The notes under the pieces were generated by a model that had not been told where the DNA came from, did not search any database, and was given only the letters and a program-made list of their open reading frames with translations. Shown here in pieces: positions 12,876 through 22,272 of a stretch of DNA of 29,197 nt. The translations under genes were made by a program, and so were the position numbers. This DNA comes from a virus, in IMG/VR virus record IMGVR_UViG_3300006079_000006, positions 1-29,197 of that record. One strand, given 5' to 3'. Numbering within the stretch: the first letter of the stretch is position 1; every line of letters starts with the position of its first letter.

Positions 12876-13551
12876 GAAGGATTATTGCCTTGACGTTTAT
12901 GCTAGGCAGGTACAATCTTTTACCTATATAGACTACGACACCTTTTTAGTAGACAATTCAAAAGACCCTAAGCATATTGAAAAGATATGGGATCTAGGAA
13001 TAGATGCAGAACGAGTAGAGCCTAAAGGAAGTCCGCTAGAGTTCATAACAGAGAGCCAAAACATTATCAGAGAAAAGGTATTAAGTGAGGGGTATGAGTG
13101 GTTGTTTATGTTAGAAACTGATGTCTTTGTTCCTTTGAGTATCTTAGATTATTTAATGATGTACTCAAACCCAGTACACACCTTCTCTTATTTTATAGGC
13201 AATTCTGCTTTATGTTTACAGGGTATAACAACAATGTCGGGAAACAAAAGAGGAATGAGAATACCCGCAGAAGTAGGTGATAGTTTATTTGGTTCTATTA
13301 AGCCGATACACGAATATAAAATAGGAATGGACTTTGACGTTTATGCAACAGGGATAGGATGCACATTAATACACAGGTCAGTTTTAAAGAAGGTTAAATT
13401 TAGAACAGGAAACCAGAAAGAGGTTTTTTCAGATTCTTATTTTTACCTTGACTTGAAACGGCTAGGTATAAGTCCTGTTTTAGATACAACAATTATTCCC
13501 GCTCATTATAGAAGCGACTCATTCATAACTGATTTAAGAATCTATAATTAA
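12841..13551 (+). CDS. GT-A-like glycosyltransferase
   Basis: A 236-aa protein with a nucleotide-diphospho-sugar transferase look: a Rossmann-like start (MNILVAAPTSDKKDYCLDVY), a FLVDNSKDP strand, the metal-binding acidic motif LETDVFVPLSI (a D-x-D variant) and a later acceptor region MDFDVYATGIGCTLIHRSVL. It probably transfers a sugar from a nucleotide-sugar donor. The substrate could be a phage structural protein, the modified DNA base or host surface glycan. It lies between chaperone-like and neck genes, favouring a virion target, but this is inference. No signal peptide or membrane anchor is seen. Confidence 0.65.
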   Translation: MNILVAAPTSDKKDYCLDVYARQVQSFTYIDYDTFLVDNSKDPKHIEKIWDLGIDAERVEPKGSPLEFITESQNIIREKVLSEGYEWLFMLETDVFVPLSILDYLMMYSNPVHTFSYFIGNSALCLQGITTMSGNKRGMRIPAEVGDSLFGSIKPIHEYKIGMDFDVYATGIGCTLIHRSVLKKVKFRTGNQKEVFSDSYFYLDLKRLGISPVLDTTIIPAHYRSDSFITDLRIYN

Positions 13552-13558
13552 TTTAAAA

Positions 13559-13963
13559 ATGGAAATAAAAGACCACGTTGAACTATTAAAAGGCAGAATA
13601 ACTTTCTTAGATGAATGGATAACTGAGTTGGAGAAGACAAATAAAAAAGACCCTAATTATTTTGAGAAGAAGGACAAAATATATTCTTTAAAGATGGAAG
13701 CAAACCATAAAGCGTATCTAATATCAATGCGGTTAAAAGATGAAAAATTAATGGAAGGTCAAAGAGCTGAACTAAGCCAAAAGGTAAAAACGGACTTAGG
13801 TACTCAGATAGGAAAATTACGGGTGAAGAAAGGAAAGCTAAAAGACAAAGAATATCATATTGCAGACGGAATAATTAAGCGATTTGCACGGGATAAATAC
13901 GATACAAAAGAGCATAAGATTAACGACTACCGAATGGCAGTTCAACTCAATATAGATGGCTAA
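13559..13963 (+). CDS. Hypothetical coiled-coil protein, 134 aa
   Basis: A strongly charged, helical protein with long Lys/Glu-rich coiled-coil stretches (LLKGRITFLDEWITELEKTN near the start) and no other recognisable motif. It lies 7 bases after the glycosyltransferase and overlaps the next gene by 8 bases. It could be a small scaffold or tail-assembly factor; family not recognised. Confidence 0.5.
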   Translation: MEIKDHVELLKGRITFLDEWITELEKTNKKDPNYFEKKDKIYSLKMEANHKAYLISMRLKDEKLMEGQRAELSQKVKTDLGTQIGKLRVKKGKLKDKEYHIADGIIKRFARDKYDTKEHKINDYRMAVQLNIDG

Positions 13964-14438
13964 TATAAAAGAATTAATTGACGAATTAGAAACAATAGCA
14001 ACGGCTTTTACTTCAGTAAATAGTTTTAACTTTGGGTTGCTGAGTGATATTAATACCGACCTAGAAAAGAGTTACCCAATGGTGCAGCTAAACTCCGACT
14101 TGGGTTCTACGAATATAGGCACGTTCACTAATTACCTACCTAAACAAAAGACGTATGTATTAGACTTTATTGTATGGGATATTTATAAGATAGCAGAGAA
14201 GAAAACAAAAGGCATACAGGAAAAATATTCAGATATTGAAATAATTGCTGACCAGTATATAGCAGAGGTATTAAGAAGAACAGTCGGTTTAGGAGGTGTA
14301 TTTGCTTTAATGAATCATAGCGATTTAAACGGAACGTATGTAAGCAACGCACATAATGACAAGCTAGTAGGTATTAAATATAGTTTAACATTTGGCTCAA
14401 GTAATGTAGGTTGTACGCTTGGCACTTTCTCTTACTAA
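13956..14438 (+). CDS. Probable tail terminator/neck protein
   Basis: A 160-aa alpha/beta protein: an N-terminal helix (IKELIDELETIATAF), a central beta region (KTYVLDFIVWDIYKI), a long helix (IIADQYIAEVLRRTVG) and a C-terminal strand pair (GIKYSLTFGSSNVGCTLGTF). This topology and its position just before an HK97 gp10-like protein resemble phage tail terminator or neck proteins. No catalytic motif is present. It ends one base into the next start (TAATG). The assignment is by context. Confidence 0.45.
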   Translation: MANIKELIDELETIATAFTSVNSFNFGLLSDINTDLEKSYPMVQLNSDLGSTNIGTFTNYLPKQKTYVLDFIVWDIYKIAEKKTKGIQEKYSDIEIIADQYIAEVLRRTVGLGGVFALMNHSDLNGTYVSNAHNDKLVGIKYSLTFGSSNVGCTLGTFSY

Positions 14439-14974
14439 TGGATAGACTTGTACGCACATTGATATTAGCCTTAGCTAGTGAATTGATTGACCAAGGACAT
14501 AAACATTCAGGCTCATTAATAAGTAGTTTAGAGGGTAGAATAAAAGACGACATTAAGGGTTTTGATGTGGCTATATGGGGAAACCGTTACGCAGCGTATT
14601 TAGACAAGGGTGTAAAAGCTAATAGGATTCCTTACTCGGGGAGAAGTGGGGGGGGGAAAAGTAAATATATACAAGCGTTAATAGCATACTTCAGACAAAA
14701 GGGTGCAGCAGACCCAAAGGCAGCAGCATTCGCAACGGCGAATAAACATAAGAAAGAGGGTATGCCGACAAAAGGAAGCTACAAATATTCAAAGACGGGT
14801 AAAAGAAAGGGATTCATTAAAGAGGCACTTAATAAAAGGGAAGCAATAATCAATAAAAGAATGACTGATTTAGTAGACAAGAAGTTTGAAAAAAAAGTAA
14901 AAGAAATAACAAAACAAATAGAATTTCACGGCGGAGGAACGGGTGTAGGTGGTGGTGGAGTATGGATATTTTAA
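14438..14974 (+). CDS. HK97 gp10-like tail completion protein
   Basis: A 178-aa protein: an N-terminal helix (LILALASELIDQGHKHSGSL), then a core with IWGNRYAAYLDKGVKANRIP and a basic C-terminal half. The pattern of an alpha-beta-alpha core with AAYLDKG is that of HK97 gp10-like neck/tail completion proteins, which link head and tail. ATG 14438 is used because it overlaps the upstream stop by one base. A G9 tract (14648-14656) encodes a Gly-rich loop. It resembles a P-loop but is probably a coincidence. Confidence 0.6.
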   Translation: MDRLVRTLILALASELIDQGHKHSGSLISSLEGRIKDDIKGFDVAIWGNRYAAYLDKGVKANRIPYSGRSGGGKSKYIQALIAYFRQKGAADPKAAAFATANKHKKEGMPTKGSYKYSKTGKRKGFIKEALNKREAIINKRMTDLVDKKFEKKVKEITKQIEFHGGGTGVGGGGVWIF

Positions 14975-14977
14975 ATT

Positions 14978-16114
14978 ATGGCAATAACAATAGATAGCAG
15001 TCCCTATACGATCTCAGCAAGCTACAACCCTATTAAGTGGAGTATAAGCTCTAGTACAGGAACAATAGTACGCATTATAGCAGACGTTTATATTGACGGA
15101 ACGGTACAAGCGAACATTGATAAAGACCCCAGATTTGGAACAAATAATGAGTTTGACTTTGACATACAGAGTGTATGCAAAGACTACTTAACAGAAAATA
15201 TAGAAAGCATATCAGGAAATAGTACAGTAGATGCAACCAATTCAGAGGTGAAGATAAAGATAGACTTTTATGAAGTAACTTTAGTCGGTGGGATATTGGT
15301 TACTGCTTGGGAAGAAGATGGAACAGGAACACCAGACCTTACGACCTCTTTTTTTTGGGTAACTAATTCAGCACTTCAACACGAAGAAACGCAGAACCTT
15401 AATGTTTATTCAACAGATGTAGCAACGAAACCTTTTTTATCACACGCACCGAAAACGTTAAAGCTGAAAAGGACAGAAACGGCACAATTACATTTTCTAA
15501 CATTTGAATTAAGCGTAACGACAAGAATAGCAAGTTATAATAGTTCAGATGTATTAATAGCAACTACGACTTCAAGTCTTGCAGTAGCAGATAAGGCAGT
15601 TATTGCTTTAATTGACGGCAGTACTTTCGTAGCTTCAACGTCATATATAAAAGTATATATAGTTGATTCTATTGGCACGACAATATCTGAGACAATACGT
15701 TATAATATAGACGAAGCCTGTAATGATAATACTTTGCGTTTGAAATGGGTGAACCCTTTGGGTGGGATAGATGCTTATACTTTTACGTCAAAATTAAAAG
15801 AAGAATTAAGATTTAGACAGAAGACATTTGAAAGGGTAATTGAGAAGGGATATGCAATAAAGGAAAGGGGCGATACTGTTTTGAGCGTTTCGGGAAGTGA
15901 TGCCTTAGAAGTTTACTCAAGTTATCTTACTAAAACAGAACTAGAATGGCTGAGTCAAATAGGATTGTCTAATAATGTATGGATAGACGACGGTACGTTT
16001 ATTCCTGTTATAGTAACCTCTAGGAAAACAAAAACTTTAGATACGTCTAAAAAGGTTTTTCAAGCAGCCTTTAAGCTCAAGAAAGCAAACGATAGAATAA
16101 CACAAAAGGGATGA
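14978..16114 (+). CDS. Tail structural protein, possibly distal tail
   Basis: A 378-aa beta-rich protein. It starts with ITIDSSPYTISASYNPIKWS, continues through many short strands and Thr/Ser-rich turns (LIATTTSSLAVADKAVIALI), and ends with a mixed domain (YLTKTELEWLSQIGLSNNVW). It overlaps the large tip protein by ATGA. Together with its position before that protein and the tape measure, this suggests a tail tip or distal tail component. No enzyme motif is visible. Confidence 0.5.
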   Translation: MAITIDSSPYTISASYNPIKWSISSSTGTIVRIIADVYIDGTVQANIDKDPRFGTNNEFDFDIQSVCKDYLTENIESISGNSTVDATNSEVKIKIDFYEVTLVGGILVTAWEEDGTGTPDLTTSFFWVTNSALQHEETQNLNVYSTDVATKPFLSHAPKTLKLKRTETAQLHFLTFELSVTTRIASYNSSDVLIATTTSSLAVADKAVIALIDGSTFVASTSYIKVYIVDSIGTTISETIRYNIDEACNDNTLRLKWVNPLGGIDAYTFTSKLKEELRFRQKTFERVIEKGYAIKERGDTVLSVSGSDALEVYSSYLTKTELEWLSQIGLSNNVWIDDGTFIPVIVTSRKTKTLDTSKKVFQAAFKLKKANDRITQKG

Positions 16115-18600
16115 AGCTAGAAATACGAGATACGGACAATAGTATTCTTGGACTAATAGATATTGGAAATGATGCTGACTTTCCTTTTACCCTGACTAAA
16201 AGGTTAGCCAGTTTAAATGATATATCAAAGCGTGGTGGTGCTTATTCCAAGACGTTTAAAGTGCCTTCTACGAAAGAGAATAACAAATTACTACATTACC
16301 TATACTCAAGTAATCAAAGGGTCGTAAAAGGCTTTAGAAAGCGTAAGACGGCTAATATATTGGTTGACGATATAATTATAGAAAGAGGTTATATAAAGAT
16401 AACAGATATTGAAGTAAATAACAAAACAGAGTATTATGTAATAACTTTCTTTGGTGATAATGTTCAATGGATGACAGATCTAGCAGAAGTTGAATTGCCA
16501 GACTTGACTTATGCTAATAATACTCAGACATATACTACGGCAAATATTGTTTCATCGTGGAGTGCTACCTACCCAACTAATGACCACGTTTACCCTTGGA
16601 TAAGTTACGGAGAATATGAGAACGGAACGTCATTAACTACTGAGGATTTTGTACCCTCAATAAGATATATTGCAATAATAGAAAACAGTTTGAATAAGGC
16701 GGGATTTACGTTAAGTTCTACGTTTTTGAATACTGCAAATTTCAAGCAGTTAATCTTTCCTTTTGTTGGGGAGGGATTTCTGTTTTCTCAAGCTTTTGTA
16801 GATGATAAATTGTTTAAGTCTTCGCTATTAAGTAGTAATCAGCTTATAATTGGGGTGTTTGACGTTTTTCTAAACCCTATACCCACCAAGCTAATATTTA
16901 ATGACGATTCAACGGGCGATAATTTTGATACGGGAGGGAATTTTAATATAACTACTAACCAGTTTACCGCACCTGATGAAGGGCTTTATAGATTTGATTT
17001 AAGTTTGGAAATCCTGTACGCAGACCAAAATTCGCAAGATACAAAAATAAAAATATTTAAAAATAATACTGACTTTCAAACTATCAATAGTGAAACCCCT
17101 CAAAGTATGAGTATTAGTAGTCCAGTAATTATAAAGAGCGGTTATTACATTTTAAATATGGGTGACACAATAGATATAAGGGTGGAGTACCCTACAATAG
17201 TAGGGCGGATATTGTTCGGTTTTAACAGTTATTTCAAACTTACTGATATGAGTAGGGAGATAAGAGCCAACGCAACGTATAATATTAGTGATGTTTTGCC
17301 TAAAATAAAGGTCTTAGATTTGTTTGCTGATTTGACTAAACTATTTAACCTCTACTGGCTAACTGACAATAAAACTAAAACAGTTTATGTAGAGGAAAGG
17401 GATTCATTTTTTAAGGCAGTAAGTCAGGCGAAAGACTGGACTTCTTTACTGGCTATCGACAAAGAGCATAAGATAAAATTTATCACTAGCTACAAACGTA
17501 ATTTGTTGTTTAAGTATGCAGAGGATTCAAATGATAAGTATTTAGAAAAGAGGAATGCAGATTTTAAGTATGATAATAATTTATATTCATCTTATAAACA
17601 CACCTTTCCAGACAGATTCCGAAAAGGACAGGACACACTAGAAACAAGTGAGATAGCACCTACATATATCATTCACGATGAAAGGGCGGTTAGTGGTTCT
17701 TTGAATTACGGTATAACGGCTAGAATGTGGAATGAATCTTTACAAGGACACCCACCAAAGAGCCACGCTTTTAAGCCGAGAATATTAAACTTTCAATACT
17801 CAGGGCAAACAATAGACGGAGACACGCTTTATATAACGGTAGACGGCACTAATTATAGTAACATACCATCTGCTTTGCCTATTGCGGTGTTTGGTAATAC
17901 TGTTCCTTATTCTTTAAGTTTCGCACAAGCAGATGGATTATTTTCCTATTACTCTAAAAGTATGTCAATAATAGAAGACGGAATACAACTAGAGGCAGTC
18001 TTTAATATAAGTCCTAATCAATATCAAAGTTTAGATATTAGAAAACCGATTTATCTTAATGCACCAGAGGAAGTACAGGGATATTGGATAATAGACACGA
18101 TAAGCGATTACAACCCTTTTAAGCTAACAAAAGTAATTCTATTAAAATATCATAATCAAACCCCAGTAAGCATTGATACTGATATAAGTCCACCACCTTT
18201 CCCGAACCCAACAGGAGGGGATTTTCCTTATGTGCCGTCAAGCGTAATATCTGCGGGAACAACAAAAGGAACAGGAGAAAACCCAGAAAAAAGGGGTGTA
18301 ATAATTAATAACGGAACAGGAAATAGAACAACTCGAGGCTCTGGAAGTTTAGCCTTAGGACAAGGGTGTATTTCGGAATACTCAAACCAAACTTTTATAG
18401 GCAGCTACCCAGAAACGACTAATGATAAAATTGCAATAGGAATAGGAAGTAAAGAGGAACGCCTAACGGGTTTAAGGGTAACGACAGAAGGAGATATAAC
18501 CTTTTACAACGGGGAAGTCTATATTGTCAATACAGACGGGGAGAGAGTACCTGTAACTATTGATTCAGATAATAAAATTAAAAAGATATACCTAAAATAA
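16111..18600 (+). CDS. Large tail-tip/fibre protein
   Basis: An 829-aa protein. The N-terminal domain (LTKRLASLNDISKRGGAYSK then TFKVPSTKENN) is of a type seen in Bacteroidetes phage tail proteins; the long middle is beta-rich. The C-terminus has a trimeric-fibre-like beta-roll (SLALGQGCISEYSNQTFIGS followed by DKIAIGIGSKEERLTGLRV), resembling the repeats of YadA-type heads and fibre tips. It probably forms the tail tip or receptor-binding fibre. The start overlaps the upstream stop (ATGA), and it ends at the tape measure start. Confidence 0.65.
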   Translation: MKLEIRDTDNSILGLIDIGNDADFPFTLTKRLASLNDISKRGGAYSKTFKVPSTKENNKLLHYLYSSNQRVVKGFRKRKTANILVDDIIIERGYIKITDIEVNNKTEYYVITFFGDNVQWMTDLAEVELPDLTYANNTQTYTTANIVSSWSATYPTNDHVYPWISYGEYENGTSLTTEDFVPSIRYIAIIENSLNKAGFTLSSTFLNTANFKQLIFPFVGEGFLFSQAFVDDKLFKSSLLSSNQLIIGVFDVFLNPIPTKLIFNDDSTGDNFDTGGNFNITTNQFTAPDEGLYRFDLSLEILYADQNSQDTKIKIFKNNTDFQTINSETPQSMSISSPVIIKSGYYILNMGDTIDIRVEYPTIVGRILFGFNSYFKLTDMSREIRANATYNISDVLPKIKVLDLFADLTKLFNLYWLTDNKTKTVYVEERDSFFKAVSQAKDWTSLLAIDKEHKIKFITSYKRNLLFKYAEDSNDKYLEKRNADFKYDNNLYSSYKHTFPDRFRKGQDTLETSEIAPTYIIHDERAVSGSLNYGITARMWNESLQGHPPKSHAFKPRILNFQYSGQTIDGDTLYITVDGTNYSNIPSALPIAVFGNTVPYSLSFAQADGLFSYYSKSMSIIEDGIQLEAVFNISPNQYQSLDIRKPIYLNAPEEVQGYWIIDTISDYNPFKLTKVILLKYHNQTPVSIDTDISPPPFPNPTGGDFPYVPSSVISAGTTKGTGENPEKRGVIINNGTGNRTTRGSGSLALGQGCISEYSNQTFIGSYPETTNDKIAIGIGSKEERLTGLRVTTEGDITFYNGEVYIVNTDGERVPVTIDSDNKIKKIYLK

Positions 18601-21600
18601 TGGCAGAAAATCTAATTAAAATACTGAATGTAAAAGCAGACATAAGCGATGCACAGGCAAAACTGGGCAAATTACAGACCTCTGTAATGAAACTAAAAGA
18701 GGCTAGAAAGCAATTAACCGCACAATTAAAGTCTGGTAAGATTACCCAAAGGCAATATAACCAAGCAATAGGAGCAAACACAATAGCTACTAAGAAAGCA
18801 CAGATGGGAGTTAGACAATACTCTAAGTCTATACTTGTAGCAAATGGTGCAATGAAAAAGACATCTGGTTTTGTAATGGGAATCAGAAAGGCACTTACTG
18901 GAATGGCGGGTCAGTTTCTTGGTGCTATGGCGGCTTTTATGGTAGTTAAAAATGTAATAGGAATATTTAAAGATTTTGAACAAGCCAACGCAGACTTAGC
19001 AGCCGTATTAGGAAAGACAAGTGATGAAATTACCGACCTTTCAGAAGATGCTAAAAAGTATGGAAGTGTTACAAAATTTACTGCAAGTGAAGTTTCTGCA
19101 CTTCAAAAAGAGTTTGCTAAGTTAGGGTTCACAACGAAAGAAATCAAGTCCGCAACAAAGGCAACGCTTGACCTAGCAGCAGCAACTGGAACAGACTTAG
19201 CAAGAGCAGCAGAGGTAACTGGTGCAACAGTTAGGGCATTTGGATTGGATGCCTCAGAATCCCAAAGGGTAACAGACGTAATGGCTAAGAGTTTTTCTTC
19301 TAGTGCATTAGATATGGAGAAATTTGCTACCTCAATGAGAAGTGTAGCACCAGTAGCAAAAAATGCGGGTTTAAATATAGAGCAAACTACTGCGATGTTA
19401 GGTGCTTTGACAGACAGAGGAATAGATGCTTCAACTTCTGGAACGGCTTTAAGAAATGTCTTTTTAGAACTCTCAAAACAAGGATTAACGTTTGAGGAAG
19501 CAATGGAAAAAATAAACACCTCAACAGATAAGAACAAAACTGCTTTAGAATTGTTTGGAAAACGTGGTGCAGTCGTAGGAACTATCCTTGCTGAAACTGG
19601 TGAGGATGTGGCTAATTTGGAAGCCAAACTTAATAATGCGGGAGGTGCTGCAAAGAGAATGGCAGATACTCAGCTAAACACTTTGGAAGGTGCTTTAACC
19701 ATCTTGAATAGTGCTTGGGAGGGATTTATATTAAGTTTAGAAGATGGACAAGGTACTTTCGCACAAACATTAAAAAATATAGTCAGGGTAATAACGGAGG
19801 TTTTAAGTCTTGCAACAGGCACGGCAAAAGCCAGAGAGGGACTAAATGAATACCAAAAGGGAATACGTGATACTGCTGAATCAGTAGTTACATTTTTGAA
19901 AGCGTTGAAATTTGTTATACAGACATTTATAACATATAAAGCTGTAATGATAGGTGCAAGGATTGCTACTGCTGCTTATACATTTGCTACAACGGCTTTA
20001 AGGATTGCAAAAGTTATGTTAGCAAGGGGAATAGGAAGTGCCACCAAAGCGATGAAACTTTTTAACACGGCTTCAAAAGCAAATATAATAGGTGCTATTG
20101 CTGCAGTAGTTATCACTCTGGCAACTCATTTTATGACACTAGGAAAGGAAGTCAAGAAAGTGACTAAGGAGCAAAAGAGATATAATGAGAAATTGCGAGA
20201 GATGAAAGAACTCGACGAAGATGTGCAGGGTTCAGAAAAATCATTTGAAGCAAGAAAATTATTATCAAAGAAAGGACTAGAAAACCTTAAAGACACTTTG
20301 GCTATGCAAATATCCGCTATGGATGCAGCTAAAGACCAAGCTATTGTAATTGCAACCGAAGAAGCAGGGAAAGAAAAAGAGTTAAGGAAACGTTTAAGGG
20401 AATCAGTAGATAATATTAATAGACAAGGTATTAAACAAGAAATTCAAACAGAACAAGCAAGAGTATTAGAAAAGATACGGCTTGAAACTGGATATAGTGC
20501 AAAACAAGCAAAAAAGAGGGTTGAACTTGGTGAGAAATTAAGAGTTATAAACAAACAAATTGCAGATAATGAGTTTGTTGAAAAGGAAGATGAAAACAAA
20601 GATAAGGAAGACCAAGAAACTAAGGCACAGGATAAGCTATTAGCAATAAAAGAGAGGGTAGCCGAAAAATTAAAAAATACAACGGCACAATTATTAAACG
20701 AGATAGACCAGTTAGAAATTGATGCTATCCAAAATAAAAAAGAAAAAGAAGAAACACAGGCACTATTTGATTTTGAAAATAAAATAAACAAAATTGAAGG
20801 GGAGAGTGATATAGAAAACCAATTACGCACAGCACTAGAGGAACAACTAGAAGCAAATTTACAAGCAATTAGAGATAAATATTCTGACATTGAAAGTGAA
20901 AAGGAAAAGAAAGCTACAGAAGAATCATTAAAAAGACAAGAAGAATCCTTTAAGAAAAAAGAAGCTATTACTATGGGATTTGCCAATGATGTTGGCAGCG
21001 TATTAGGTGAAGTAATTGCAGGGACAGAAACGGCGCAGGAAAACTTTGGTAAAAGTATTGCATTATCTGGATTGAAAACTTTAGAAAATGTTATTAATTT
21101 GGCTATTGCAGAAGCTACTGCAAGGTCGTTAGCAAGTGCAGAAAGTGTTGCTACTTTTGGTGTTGCAGGAGTAGCAAAATCAGCACTATTGGCTGCGTTG
21201 ATAAAAGCAGCCTTTACGGCAGCAAAAGTAGGGATAAGTGCTAAAATGGAAAGAGGTGGAGTATTGAGAGGAAAGAGCCACGCAAGGGGAGGAATACCTA
21301 CAATAGACGGACAATATGAGTTTGAAGGTGGAGAAGCAGTAATTAACAAAAGGAGTACGGCTAAATACGGTGCTTTGTTGAGTAATATAAATCAAGCCGA
21401 AGGCGGTGTTGCATTTGAAAGGGGAGGGATAACAAAATTTCAACAGGGAGGAATATCAGCACCTTTAAATTTCCCAGAAACAGTAAGCGATGCAACGGGA
21501 AGCTTAGAACAGATTACCTCACAAATGGGAGCAATAAAAGTAGTCAATGTAGTTACTGATACAACCGACCAGCAAGTAAGCATTTTGAACGTACAAAGTG

Positions 21601-21617
21601 AAGCAGAAATTGGATAA
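18600..21617 (+). CDS. Tail tape measure protein
   Basis: A 1005-aa tape measure protein with a TP901-type core at about residues 125-260 (TKFTASEVSALQKEFAKLGF, ATGTDLARAAEVTGATVRAF, DRGIDASTSGTALRNVFLEL). Hydrophobic segments at about 100-118 and 455-515 may insert in the host membrane during ejection. A long coiled coil covers about 515-800, and the C-terminus has HARGGIPTIDGQYEFEGGEA, a common tape measure ending. By the usual 0.15 nm per residue the tail would be about 150 nm. The long antisense frames across it are shadows. Confidence 0.92.
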   Translation: MAENLIKILNVKADISDAQAKLGKLQTSVMKLKEARKQLTAQLKSGKITQRQYNQAIGANTIATKKAQMGVRQYSKSILVANGAMKKTSGFVMGIRKALTGMAGQFLGAMAAFMVVKNVIGIFKDFEQANADLAAVLGKTSDEITDLSEDAKKYGSVTKFTASEVSALQKEFAKLGFTTKEIKSATKATLDLAAATGTDLARAAEVTGATVRAFGLDASESQRVTDVMAKSFSSSALDMEKFATSMRSVAPVAKNAGLNIEQTTAMLGALTDRGIDASTSGTALRNVFLELSKQGLTFEEAMEKINTSTDKNKTALELFGKRGAVVGTILAETGEDVANLEAKLNNAGGAAKRMADTQLNTLEGALTILNSAWEGFILSLEDGQGTFAQTLKNIVRVITEVLSLATGTAKAREGLNEYQKGIRDTAESVVTFLKALKFVIQTFITYKAVMIGARIATAAYTFATTALRIAKVMLARGIGSATKAMKLFNTASKANIIGAIAAVVITLATHFMTLGKEVKKVTKEQKRYNEKLREMKELDEDVQGSEKSFEARKLLSKKGLENLKDTLAMQISAMDAAKDQAIVIATEEAGKEKELRKRLRESVDNINRQGIKQEIQTEQARVLEKIRLETGYSAKQAKKRVELGEKLRVINKQIADNEFVEKEDENKDKEDQETKAQDKLLAIKERVAEKLKNTTAQLLNEIDQLEIDAIQNKKEKEETQALFDFENKINKIEGESDIENQLRTALEEQLEANLQAIRDKYSDIESEKEKKATEESLKRQEESFKKKEAITMGFANDVGSVLGEVIAGTETAQENFGKSIALSGLKTLENVINLAIAEATARSLASAESVATFGVAGVAKSALLAALIKAAFTAAKVGISAKMERGGVLRGKSHARGGIPTIDGQYEFEGGEAVINKRSTAKYGALLSNINQAEGGVAFERGGITKFQQGGISAPLNFPETVSDATGSLEQITSQMGAIKVVNVVTDTTDQQVSILNVQSEAEIG

Positions 21618-21803
21618 ATGTATAGTTTATTTACAGACAAAATTGAAAGGAAAAGAAGATATGATATTTGCAAAGGGTGTATGTTTTTCAGAAAAGGATA
21701 TGAGGTTTATTCTTTCATTCTGAAAATAGAAAAATGTCAAGATTGCGGGTGTCCTATAAACAATAAAATAACTATTAAAAGTCCTAAATGTCAATTACAT
21801 TAG
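21618..21803 (+). CDS. Small Cys-rich zinc-ribbon protein, 61 aa
   Basis: Immediately follows the tape measure gene. The pattern is CKGC (Cys18, Cys21), a spacer, then KCQDCGCPINN and a final KCQLH, a two-knuckle zinc ribbon of the kind found as a small ORF after tape measure genes in Bacteroidetes phages. Its role is unknown; it may be an assembly or regulatory factor. It overlaps the next gene by 16 bases. Confidence 0.65.
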   Translation: MYSLFTDKIERKRRYDICKGCMFFRKGYEVYSFILKIEKCQDCGCPINNKITIKSPKCQLH

Positions 21804-22024
21804 AGGAAAGAGCCGATCTAATAAGCGACGAAGAGAAGATGGAAATATTACATTCCTATAAAAAGGTCAGCGGTAGAATGTATGCCGACAAAACAGAACT
21901 AGAAACCTTATTTAATAAGTTTGACAAATACATTGAACCCTATCCGCTTAAAAACATGTCTTGTAATGATTGTAGGGTGATGATAATCAAATTCTGGAAA
22001 CGAGCAATAGACCTATGGAAGTAA
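21788..22024 (+). CDS. Hypothetical helical protein, 78 aa
   Basis: A 78-aa acidic-to-basic helical protein (LEERADLISDEEKMEILHSY at the start). Two Cys residues in MSCNDCRVMIIKFW may form a pair. Overlaps with both neighbours (16 and 10 bases) support translation. The family is not recognised. Confidence 0.55.
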   Translation: MSITLEERADLISDEEKMEILHSYKKVSGRMYADKTELETLFNKFDKYIEPYPLKNMSCNDCRVMIIKFWKRAIDLWK

Positions 22025-22266
22025 CTTATATGGACTTAATAAAAGAATACGCAAAGCAATTTGACGATAATATTTCAGAGAAAGTTATTTATCAAATGGC
22101 AAAGCATAATTTAATCGACAAGAAAGCTTTAAGGAATAGAGCAATAGTAAAAGATTATGACAAACTGGTTATAAGCGGTATTAGTATGACCGAGGTTTAC
22201 GACGAACTTTGTTTTATTTATAATCTTTCCTTCAGAATGATACACGAAATAGTTACCAAGAAATAA
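22015..22266 (+). CDS. Hypothetical HTH-like protein, 83 aa
   Basis: An 83-aa protein of three or four helices. The C-terminal part (SGISMTEVYDELCFIYNLSF followed by RMIHEIVTKK) has the turn and spacing of a helix-turn-helix. ATG 22015 overlaps the upstream stop, while ATG 22030 would give 78 residues; 22015 is kept because coupled starts are common here. It may be a small DNA-binding protein; function unknown. Confidence 0.5.
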   Translation: MEVTYMDLIKEYAKQFDDNISEKVIYQMAKHNLIDKKALRNRAIVKDYDKLVISGISMTEVYDELCFIYNLSFRMIHEIVTKK

Positions 22267-22272
22267 TTTGTA

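Noticed and set aside
14629-14659. Walker A-like GRSGGGKS in the gp10-like protein
   Set aside because: It matches GxxxxGKS, but it lies in a Gly-rich loop encoded by a G9 run, with no Walker B or ATPase context. The rest of the protein fits a tail completion protein.
20444-21349. Long antisense open frame (301 aa) in the tape measure gene
   Set aside because: Ser/Ala/Phe-rich shadow of a Lys/Glu-rich coiled-coil gene; no leader and no family features. The antisense frames at 19103-19627 and 22839-23270 were rejected for the same reason.
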